Below are positions 8,211-14,947 of a stretch of 64,000 nucleotides of DNA, in pieces; position 1 is the first letter of the stretch; each line of letters begins with the position of its first letter. Made by a program: the position numbers and the translations under genes. The DNA lies in assembly GCF_000423665.1 (NCBI RefSeq), contig NZ_AUIK01000008.1:372001-436000 (forward strand), read 5' to 3'. The notes under the pieces were generated by a model, which saw nothing but the letters and a program-made list of their open reading frames with translations, searched no databases and was not told where the DNA came from. This stretch comes from Solirubrobacter soli DSM 22325. Lineage in GTDB: Bacteria; Actinomycetota; Thermoleophilia; Solirubrobacterales; Solirubrobacteraceae.

Positions 8211-9727
8211 GAGAGCGACCGCCAACGCCAGATGTAGATCGCGATCAGCGCCAGACCCACCACCGCGGCGAGCACGATCGGAAGGACGAACAGGTCCTTC
8301 GGCTCCTCGTTGTCGCCGACGCTGGATTCACGCGAGGCGACGATCTTCTTCCACACCCCACCAGGCGACTCGGCGAGCACCTCGTTGATCGAGCCGACGC
8401 CGGCATTGTGGAGGTCGACGGGAACCTGCGCCGTGCCGTCCGTGCCCGCGGCGATCGCGCCCCAGCGGCCGCGGTAGGTGCGGAAGCAGACCTTCGACCC
8501 CGGCTTGAGGTCCGTGAGCGAGATCGTCCGCTCGCCGGCGGCGACGGCCAGCGGGCGCACGAACGCGATGGTCGTGCCGGAGCACGTCGTCCCCTTCGGG
8601 AACGCCTGCGGGCTGACAGGGGGCCCGATCTCATCCGGGACGAACGGCGGCGGTGTGATCCCGGCCGGCGCCGGCTCTCCGAGCGGCGGCAGCGTTTGGT
8701 CCCGGGCCTTCCTCACCTCCTCGAGGACCGGTTTCTCGAGCAGCTCGTGGCCCAACGCGTTGGGATGGAACGTGTTGTGGCCGAGGCCCCCGAGTTTGAG
8801 CACGTCGACGCCCGTGCCTCGAGTACGGCCGAGGGCCACGAAGTTGACGGCCGTCTTCCCGAGCGGCTGCTCGCAGAAGCGTGACCCGACCAAGGCGTTC
8901 GACACGTCGATCGGTCGGACGCCCGCGACCGAGGCCGCGAGGTCGATGTCGCCGTTGAGGCGCTCGATGAACACGCTGCGGATGAAGTCGTACTCGGGCT
9001 TGGAGAGCGAGACGTCGTGGCAGTACGCCGGGCCGAGCGGGTTGGGGTAGTTGACCACGAAGACGGGCGCGCCCCTCGCCGCGACCTTCACGGCCTGGTA
9101 CGTCTTCACCAGCTGCGGGAAGACGTCGCGATCGAGCCGGTTGATCCAGAACTGCGCCTTGCGACGACAGTCCTTGGCACCCGGGGTGGCGCACCCGGCG
9201 CCGATCTCGGAGAAGCCCGCGTCGTTGCCGCCGATGCTCAGGAGCACGGCGTCCGGCCGAGGTACGCCGCGGAGCTCTTCGATCTGCGGCCGGCGGCCGT
9301 AGACGTCGTCCGGACTGTTCGGCTGGTGCGGCTTGGCCGTGGAGCCGTCGGGGTTCTGGCCGGTGATGTGCCACGTGCGCGCCCCGGAGCACGCGATGAA
9401 CGTCAGCGACGCGCCGAGCTCCTGTGCGACGCGGTACGGATAGGCGGTCGACGCCCGGTGGCAGGTGTTGCGACCCGGGACGTCGGTGCCTTTGAAGAAC
9501 GCGTGCGCTCCCTCGCCCGCGATGTAGGAGTCACCGAGCGCGACGAGATGGAACGCCGCGCCCGGGTTCGGGTCCGGAGGCAGGGGGTCAGGGTCGCGCG
9601 TGATCGAGACGAGGGCGGCCAGGAACGCGGCCACCCCCGCAAGGACCCACCTGAGCTGCACGAGCCACGCACCGACGGCGAGCGCGACCAGCCCGCACAG
9701 CCCGCACACGATCGTCCACACGGGCAC
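8207..9727 (-). CDS. Membrane-anchored SGNH/GDSL hydrolase
   Basis: A 506-residue esterase-like protein with GTG start. Two hydrophobic helices at the N-terminus (about residues 1-45) and one at the C-terminus (FVLPIVLAAVVGLALIAIYIW) frame an extracytoplasmic SGNH domain. Block I is ALGDSYIAGEGA, with the nucleophile Ser; block III is LLSIGGNDAGF; block V is NTFHPNALGH, with the catalytic His. A disulfide-rich core and the CHRAS...AYP segment resemble secreted lipases such as Streptomyces SGNH lipases. A C-terminal beta-rich region (about 400-470) may bind envelope material. It is coupled to the downstream Vps62-like membrane protein. Confidence 0.88.
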   Translation of the reverse strand: MPVWTIVCGLCGLVALAVGAWLVQLRWVLAGVAAFLAALVSITRDPDPLPPDPNPGAAFHLVALGDSYIAGEGAHAFFKGTDVPGRNTCHRASTAYPYRVAQELGASLTFIACSGARTWHITGQNPDGSTAKPHQPNSPDDVYGRRPQIEELRGVPRPDAVLLSIGGNDAGFSEIGAGCATPGAKDCRRKAQFWINRLDRDVFPQLVKTYQAVKVAARGAPVFVVNYPNPLGPAYCHDVSLSKPEYDFIRSVFIERLNGDIDLAASVAGVRPIDVSNALVGSRFCEQPLGKTAVNFVALGRTRGTGVDVLKLGGLGHNTFHPNALGHELLEKPVLEEVRKARDQTLPPLGEPAPAGITPPPFVPDEIGPPVSPQAFPKGTTCSGTTIAFVRPLAVAAGERTISLTDLKPGSKVCFRTYRGRWGAIAAGTDGTAQVPVDLHNAGVGSINEVLAESPGGVWKKIVASRESSVGDNEEPKDLFVLPIVLAAVVGLALIAIYIWRWRSLS

Positions 9728-9817
9728 GAGCTATCCGCTCCGGTGATGGGCAGTCACCGAGCAACATTACCTGAGCGCTTCGGGTCGCTTCAAGTCGCCG
9801 ATCAGGAATAGTGGAGA

Positions 9818-11857
9818 TCAGGCGGGTGCGGCCTCACCTTCGAGCGAGATCCGGGGCAGCGCGCGGTCGAGCCAGTTCGGGAGCGCCCACGCGCGGTCGC
9901 CGAGCAGCGTCATCACGGCGGGCGCGACGATCATCCGCACGATCAGGACGTCGATCAGGATCGCGCTGGCCAGCCCGAGGCCGATCGTCTTGACGACGAC
10001 GTCCGGGTCGCCGACGAAGCCGAGGAAGACCGCGGTCATGATCGCGCCGGCGGCGAGGATGATCCGGCCGACGCGGGAGAGCGCGCGGACCACGGACTGC
10101 TCCGGCGTCGCGCCCTTGAAGTACTCCTCGCGGATCCGCGACTGCAGGAAGACGTTGTAGTCCATGCTCAACCCGAACAGGATCGCGAACATGAAGAGCG
10201 GGACGAAGCTCACGATCGGGACGTCCATGCCCTGCTGGAAGACCAGGACGACCACGCCGTAAGCGGCGCCGATCGACAGCAGATTGAACGCGGCGCTGAC
10301 CAGCGGGACCCAGATCGACCGGAACACCGCCATCAGCAGCACGATGCTGAGGCCGATCACGAGCGCGATGAAGATCGGCAGGCGCGCGGTGATCTTGGCC
10401 GCCATGTCGTCGAGCATCGCCACCGCGCCGCCCACGTAGACCCCGCTCGGGAGCTCGGCCCGGAGGTTCTTGACGAGGTCGCTCGTGCGCGAGTCCTGCG
10501 GGGAGGTCGTGGGGATCACGGTCAGCGTGGCCGCGTCCTTGCCGGGCGCGATCACGGGCTCTGAGACGAACGCGACGCCGGGCGTGCTCTGCGCGACCGC
10601 CCGGGTCTCCTGAAGCTTGGCCATGTTGTCCGTGGCGAGGACGAGCGGGCCGTTGAAGCCGACGCCGAAGCCCTCGGCGAGGCGGTCGTAGGCGACGCGG
10701 GTGGTGGTGCCCTTGGCGTCGTTGCCGTCGTCGGGCATGCCGAGGCGCAGGCCGAGCACGGGCGTGGCCAGGGCGAGCAGGAGGAGCGTGCCCGCGACGG
10801 CCGCGGTCTTCGGGCGCCTGGTGATGCGCGTCGCCCAGCTGCCGAACGCCTTGGACGGCGCGACCGTGGCCGGGTTCTTCGGACGCAGCCGCTTCGCGAA
10901 CGCTCCCATCAGGGTCGGGAGGACGGTGACGGCGCCGACCGCGACCGAGGCGACGACGATCGCCGAGCCGACGCCCATGCGGCCGACGAACGGGATGCCG
11001 GTGGCGAGCAGGCCGGCGATCGCGACCACGACGATCGCGCCGGCGGCGACGACGCTCGTCCCCGCGGTGCTGTTGGCGACGCGGGCGCTGTGCTCGACCG
11101 TGTCACCGCCCGCGAGCTGCTCGCGGTAGCGGCCGACGATCAGCAGGGCGTAGTCGATGCCGGCGCCGAGGCCGAGCATCACGCCCAGCGTGGGGGCGAA
11201 GCTGGGGAAGTCCGTGAACGCGGCGCCGAAGCGCAGGAGCAGGATGCCGCCGGCCAGCGAGATCAGGCTGGCGAGCAGCGTCAGCAGCATCGCCGCCGCG
11301 CTGCGGAAGACGAGCGTGAGGACGATGATCGCCACCGCGAGGCCGATCAGCTCGCCGACGGGCGCCTGCAGCTGCTCGGCCTGGTCGACGATCGGGCCTC
11401 TTCTCGACACCTCGAGCCCCGCCGCCTCACCGATCTTCGAGACGTCCGCGAGCCGTTCGCCGGGCGCGCGCTGAAGATCCTGCGCCGGCCGGTCGTACTG
11501 GACGGTGATGAAGCCGATGCGCTTGTCGCGGCTGAGCTGCAGCGGCGCCACGCCGGTCACGTGCGGTTGACCCTTGACGGTCTGCGCCGTCCTGGCGATC
11601 GCGGCGTTGCCTTCGAGGCTCGCCTTGCCTGCGAACACGAGCGTGGCGGTGTCGCCGGACTGCGCCGGGAACCGCTGGGTGAGCAGGTCGAGCGCCTTCT
11701 GGGACTCCGTCCCGGGGGTGCTGAAGGAGTCGACGAACGCGCCGCCGCCGATCGCTGACGCCGCGCCGATGGCGACGAGGACCGCGGCGACGATCGCCAG
11801 GGAGCGCTTCCAGTGCCCCGCGGCCGAGGCGGCGAGGCGTCCGAGTACGTGGGCCAT
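9818..11857 (-). CDS. MMPL/RND-family transporter
   Basis: A proton-driven lipid or drug exporter of 679 residues with two copies of the MMPL unit. Each has an N-terminal helix, a periplasmic loop and a five-to-six helix bundle. The first bundle includes GLGAGIDYALLIVGRYREQL and the second FGLSMDYNVFLQSRIREEY, holding the membrane Asp-Tyr pairs used for proton relay. The start at 11857 (MAHVLGRLAAS) is chosen because the longer frame runs antisense through the divergent tetR gene. It is divergent from tetR across an operator-like palindrome, so repression by that TetR is likely. Confidence 0.92.
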   Translation of the reverse strand: MAHVLGRLAASAAGHWKRSLAIVAAVLVAIGAASAIGGGAFVDSFSTPGTESQKALDLLTQRFPAQSGDTATLVFAGKASLEGNAAIARTAQTVKGQPHVTGVAPLQLSRDKRIGFITVQYDRPAQDLQRAPGERLADVSKIGEAAGLEVSRRGPIVDQAEQLQAPVGELIGLAVAIIVLTLVFRSAAAMLLTLLASLISLAGGILLLRFGAAFTDFPSFAPTLGVMLGLGAGIDYALLIVGRYREQLAGGDTVEHSARVANSTAGTSVVAAGAIVVVAIAGLLATGIPFVGRMGVGSAIVVASVAVGAVTVLPTLMGAFAKRLRPKNPATVAPSKAFGSWATRITRRPKTAAVAGTLLLLALATPVLGLRLGMPDDGNDAKGTTTRVAYDRLAEGFGVGFNGPLVLATDNMAKLQETRAVAQSTPGVAFVSEPVIAPGKDAATLTVIPTTSPQDSRTSDLVKNLRAELPSGVYVGGAVAMLDDMAAKITARLPIFIALVIGLSIVLLMAVFRSIWVPLVSAAFNLLSIGAAYGVVVLVFQQGMDVPIVSFVPLFMFAILFGLSMDYNVFLQSRIREEYFKGATPEQSVVRALSRVGRIILAAGAIMTAVFLGFVGDPDVVVKTIGLGLASAILIDVLIVRMIVAPAVMTLLGDRAWALPNWLDRALPRISLEGEAAPA

Positions 11858-11880
11858 GTCTTTCACGGAATCACACTCTG

Positions 11881-11909
11881 CGCAAAATTGCAATGAGTGC
11901 ATATTTGCG
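11881..11909. promoter_or_regulatory. Putative TetR operator between mmpL and tetR
   Basis: An imperfect palindrome: CGCAAA-AT-TGCA (11881-11892), five-base centre, TGCA-TA-TTTGCG (11898-11909). Ten of twelve positions in the arms are complementary. It lies in the 72-bp gap between the divergent MMPL exporter and the TetR gene, the usual place for a TetR dimer (or pair of dimers) to repress both. Binding is inferred. Confidence 0.65.
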
Positions 11910-11929
11910 TTTTGTGAACTCGGGCTAGA

Positions 11930-12541
11930 ATGCGACGCATGTCGGTCATGGGCCACCGCGAACGCAAGAAGCAGCGGACCCGCGAACAGATCGTCGACGC
12001 CGCCTTCAAGCTCTTCGCCGAGCGCGGGTACGCGGCGACGACGGTGGCGGACATCGCCGCGGCGGCGGACATCGCGCCGCGCACGTTCTTCTCCTATTTC
12101 CCGTCCAAGGAAGAGGTCGTCTTCTACGACTTCGACGGGTTGTTCGAGTCGCTGTCGGCGGCGATCCTCGGGCGCCCCGAGGACGTGTCGGCGATCGACG
12201 CCCTGCGCGACTGGGTGTCGCACGCGATGCCGGCCGAGCACGACGAGAGCCCCGAGGCCGAGCTGCGCAAGCGGATGTGCATCGACGAGCCGTCGCTCGC
12301 CGCCCACCAGCAGCACCTGCTGTCCAAGCTCGAGGACATCCTGCGCGAGGGCGTCGCCCGCGACCTCGGCGAGCCGCCGGACGGGCTGCGGCCGCGGATG
12401 GTGAGCGCCGCCGCGGTGGCGGCGATGGCGTCGTTGGACGCGTCGCCCGGCGGGAAGTCGGAGCGGATGGCGCTGCTCGACGACGCGCTGCTGTTCGTCC
12501 GCGGCGGGGTCGCCGCGCTCGTCAGGCCGCCCCAGTCCTGA
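11930..12541 (+). CDS. TetR-family transcriptional regulator
   Basis: The N-terminal DNA-binding domain is a textbook TetR helix-turn-helix (REQIVDAAFKLFAERGYAATTVADIAAAADIAPRTFFSYFPSKEE, quoted here only to mark its extent from REQIV to SKEE). The C-terminal ligand and dimer domain is variable, as usual. Three in-frame ATGs (11930, 11939, 11948) are possible starts; none has a strong RBS, so the exact N-terminus is uncertain. Divergent from an MMPL exporter with a palindrome between, it is probably that exporter's repressor. Its last 20 bases overlap the convergent glycerate kinase gene. Confidence 0.92.
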   Translation: MRRMSVMGHRERKKQRTREQIVDAAFKLFAERGYAATTVADIAAAADIAPRTFFSYFPSKEEVVFYDFDGLFESLSAAILGRPEDVSAIDALRDWVSHAMPAEHDESPEAELRKRMCIDEPSLAAHQQHLLSKLEDILREGVARDLGEPPDGLRPRMVSAAAVAAMASLDASPGGKSERMALLDDALLFVRGGVAALVRPPQS

Positions 12542-13523
12542 GCGCCTCGCCGAGGCGCTCGCCGGCGGCTTCGAGCTCTTCGATGTTCGTCGCCTCCTGC
12601 ACCATCTGCAGGTCGATCATGCGCTTGCCGAACCCGTCGAGGCGGTCGGTGCCGACGATCGCGTGCAGCGGGACGCCGGCCTGGCGGGTGCGGGTGCCGA
12701 TCTCGCCCACGAGCTTTCCCTGCAGGGTCTGCTCGTCGAGCTTGCCCTCGCCGGTGACGACCGCGCGGGCGGCGCGCATGCGCTCGTCGAAGTCGAGCGC
12801 GTCCAGGACGAACGGCGCGCCGGGCTCGAGCGTCGCGCCGTACTTCGCCCACAGGCCGCCGCTCAGGCCTCCGGCGCCGCCGGTCATCGGCACGCCGCGC
12901 GGGTCCTTCGGCAGGCGCTGTGCGAGCTCGTCGAGCCGCGCCTCGAGCCGCGTGACGAGCTCCGAGTCGGCGCCCTTCTGCGGCCCGAAGACCTTCGGTG
13001 CGTCCTCGAACGGCGTGCGCACGTCGCACAGCACGACGATCTTCGCGCCCCCGATCCCGCCGGCCGCCTCGATCGCCTCGATCGCGCCCGCGCCCCCGTC
13101 GGTCGTGGCCGAGCCGCCGACAGCGACGAGGATCACGGCCGCACCCGCCTGTGCGGCGGCGGCGATCAGCTCCCCCGTGCCATACGTCGAGGCGTTCCAC
13201 GCGTCCTTCTCCGGCATCAATCCGAGGCCGCTCGCCATCGCCATCTCGACGATCGCCGTGCCGCCATCCTCCACCAGGCCGAACCCGGTGTTGACCGGCG
13301 CGCCGAGCGGCCCCTTGACCGTGACCGCCCGCAGTTCCCCGCCCAGCTGCGGCAGCAGCGCGTCGAGCGTCCCCTCGCCGCCGTCGGCGACCGGACACAG
13401 ATCCGGCGGCATCAGCCCTGCCCGCTCGATCCCGCGGCCGATCGCACCCGCCACCTGCGCGGCGCTGAAGGTCCCTTTGAAGGAATCCGGGGCGACGAGG
13501 ACGGGGCGCTCAGGCACAGGCAT
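12522..13523 (-). CDS. Glycerate kinase
   Basis: Phosphorylates D-glycerate (the GarK/GlxK family gives 2-phosphoglycerate), linking glyoxylate or glycerate use to glycolysis. The 333-residue protein starts with the family hallmark APDSFKGTFSA (about residues 11-21), followed by CPVADGGEGTLDAL, the GGSATTDGGAG segment and the late ARAVVTGEGKLDEQTLQGK motif. Length is a little short of the usual 370-380 but all conserved blocks are present. It is divergent from an HxlR regulator with a 29-bp gap. No other glyoxylate genes are near. Confidence 0.93.
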   Translation of the reverse strand: MPVPERPVLVAPDSFKGTFSAAQVAGAIGRGIERAGLMPPDLCPVADGGEGTLDALLPQLGGELRAVTVKGPLGAPVNTGFGLVEDGGTAIVEMAMASGLGLMPEKDAWNASTYGTGELIAAAAQAGAAVILVAVGGSATTDGGAGAIEAIEAAGGIGGAKIVVLCDVRTPFEDAPKVFGPQKGADSELVTRLEARLDELAQRLPKDPRGVPMTGGAGGLSGGLWAKYGATLEPGAPFVLDALDFDERMRAARAVVTGEGKLDEQTLQGKLVGEIGTRTRQAGVPLHAIVGTDRLDGFGKRMIDLQMVQEATNIEELEAAGERLGEALRTGAA

Positions 13524-13552
13524 GGCGCCGCATCCTTACAGGCGGTGACACA

Positions 13553-13888
13553 GTGTTCGCGCAGCCGACATATCCGGGCGTGGAGATCACCGGGGTTCAG
13601 GCCGCCGTGGGCGTGCTGTCGTCGAAGTGGAGCGTCGCCATCCTCGCCGAGCTCACGGGCGGCACCCGCCGCTTCAACGAGCTCCTGCGCTCGATCGACG
13701 GGATCTCCCGTCGCATGCTCGCCGCCACCCTGCGCCGACTCGAGCAGGACGGGCTGATCGTCCGCCGCGTCTACGCCGACGTCCCGGTGCGCGTCGAATA
13801 CGACCTCACGCCGTCCGGCGCGGCGCTGTTCACGGCGCTGACGCCCCTCTCGGCGTGGTCGCTGCAGCACCTCCCCGCCGCGGCCTGA
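13553..13888 (+). CDS. HxlR-family transcriptional regulator
   Basis: A 111-residue winged-helix regulator with GTG start. The core reads LSSKWSVAILAELTGGTRRFNELLRSIDGIS, then RMLAATLRRLEQDGLIVRRVY, then VEYDLTPSGAAL: the expected HxlR pattern and length. The usual N-terminal sensing cysteine of many HxlR proteins is missing, so redox sensing by that route is unlikely. It is divergent from glycerate kinase and may control it; this is inferred from position only. Confidence 0.88.
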   Translation: MFAQPTYPGVEITGVQAAVGVLSSKWSVAILAELTGGTRRFNELLRSIDGISRRMLAATLRRLEQDGLIVRRVYADVPVRVEYDLTPSGAALFTALTPLSAWSLQHLPAAA

Positions 13889-13889
13889 C

Positions 13890-14234
13890 TTCTCCGCATC
13901 GCCACCTGCTGTCCGCGGCCGTCGCGTTGAGTGCCGGCGTGCAAGCGCCCGCTCCGCCCGCTCTCGAGGTCAGCGTCACCCCGCGAGCGCCGCCCGCCTG
14001 AAGCTCGCCATCACCCACAAGTCGGCGGACGCGCGCGAGCTCGTCATCTCCGTCCCAAAGGGCGTCGGGATCTCCAACGCCGGCATCGCCGACGGCAGCA
14101 AGGCCGGGACCGGCCTCGCCGTCACGACCACGCCCAAGGGGCTGGCGTTCACGGCCGGGGAGGAGACGCTCGACGCCGTCTTCAGCCAGGCGAGCGGGCG
14201 CTACACGGACGACGCCCCCTGCTCTCGAACCTAA
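13890..14234 (+). pseudogene. Remnant of a small secreted-protein gene (frameshifted)
   Basis: Two frames join near 13998. The first reads LLSAAVALSAGVQAPAPPALEVSV, resembling a signal peptide and mature start, and ends at TGA 13999-14001. A second, overlapping frame then runs KLAITHKSADARELVISVPKG and GLAFTAGEETLDAVF to TAA at 14232. No start or RBS serves the second frame. The stop codon comes from the REP palindrome, so the original 3' end may have been cut when the REP/RAYT unit arrived. Family not recognised. It could also be non-coding GC-rich sequence. Confidence 0.35.
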
Positions 14235-14252
14235 AGGGGTCAGGCCCCTTTA
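14232..14252. repeat. REP palindrome at the 3' end of the RAYT gene
   Basis: TAAAGGGG (14232-14239) and CCCCTTTA (14245-14252) pair around TCAGG. It overlaps the last codons and the TGA stop (14240-14242) of the RAYT gene and supplies the TAA that closes the upstream remnant. It is nearly identical in core to 14821-14847 at the other end of the RAYT. Confidence 0.8.
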
Positions 14253-14782
14253 ACTAGCTCCCTGTACCGGCGCAGTGGATCGCCACCGTCGGCCCCGACC
14301 AGCGAATACAGACGGGTTCGGGCGAGATAGGCCGGCGAGTCGCCGCTGACAATCGCGGCGTGGCTGCTCCACGCCCACTCCTCTGGTTTCGCACAGAGAC
14401 CGGCTTCAACCGGATTGTGTGCGATGTAGCGCAGGACATTCCAGAGGTGCGTCTGGTCCAGGACGTGCTCGTTGTGGAAGCGACGCTCGAATAGGTGCCC
14501 GACGCGGTCGTGACGACGATTGAACGCCTGCACGTATTGGCCATGGAGTCGCTGCATGCCGGCGCCGAGGTTCGGCCTCGGCGTCTCCAGCAGCAGATGC
14601 ACGTGATTGCCCATGAGGCAGTAGCTCAGACACTGCCAGGACGTGTGGCGCACGACCGTCGACAACAGACGCAGGTAGCGGCGCCGGTCGAAGTCATCGC
14701 GAAACGCCGCGAGCGGGTCGACGCAGCGCGCCGTGACGTGATGGATGCCGCCTGCGAGCTCGATCCTCGGTGAACGTGGCAT
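14240..14782 (-). CDS. REP-associated tyrosine transposase (RAYT, Y1/IS200-like)
   Basis: An HUH single-strand nuclease that nicks REP hairpins. The 180-residue protein has the N-terminal GGIHHVTARC, the metal-binding HUH-type motif MGNHVHLLLETP (about residues 57-68), the region RYVQAFN-like QYVQAFNRRHDRVGHLFERRF containing the catalytic Tyr, and YIAHNPVEAGL with W..SSHAA, all standard in the RAYT clade. The gene is framed by two copies of the same palindrome (14232-14252 and 14821-14847), the arrangement called a REPtron. Its own final codons are made of REP sequence. It appears intact. Confidence 0.92.
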   Translation of the reverse strand: MPRSPRIELAGGIHHVTARCVDPLAAFRDDFDRRRYLRLLSTVVRHTSWQCLSYCLMGNHVHLLLETPRPNLGAGMQRLHGQYVQAFNRRHDRVGHLFERRFHNEHVLDQTHLWNVLRYIAHNPVEAGLCAKPEEWAWSSHAAIVSGDSPAYLARTRLYSLVGADGGDPLRRYRELVKGA

Positions 14783-14820
14783 GACCCCTGTAGGCGGGAG
14801 GGCGTGATCTTCGCCCCACT

Positions 14821-14847
14821 ACCTAAAGGGGTCAGGCCCCTTTAGGT
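14821..14847. repeat. REP palindrome upstream of the RAYT gene
   Basis: A perfect 11-bp inverted repeat: ACCTAAAGGGG (14821-14831), loop TCAGG, CCCCTTTAGGT (14837-14847). It lies 38 bp before the RAYT start. Together with 14232-14252 it flanks the transposase gene. Confidence 0.85.
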
Positions 14848-14878
14848 TAATCCGTTAAGACCTCGAACGAACTGTCGC

Positions 14879-14935
14879 TTGACGGTCGATGGGTCGTTGG
14901 TGTAGTTAATTCGTAAAGGTAGATACCTTTACGAA
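14879..14935 (+). promoter_or_regulatory. Promoter with perfect 26-bp operator palindrome
   Basis: TTGACG (14879-14884) and TAGTTA (14903-14908), 18 bp apart, resemble -35 and -10 boxes. Immediately after comes TTCGTAAAGGTA (14910-14921), GA, TACCTTTACGAA (14924-14935), a perfect 12-bp inverted repeat that would cover the transcription start and end just before the AGAGG RBS (14936-14940) of the gene at 14948. This is a classic repressor-operator layout. The repressor is not identifiable here. Confidence 0.65.
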
Positions 14936-14947
14936 AGAGGTCGGGTC

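Noticed and set aside
13931..14257. 108-codon plus-strand frame before the RAYT
   Set aside because: Arg-rich with no family features; the neighbouring frame carries the more protein-like remnant.
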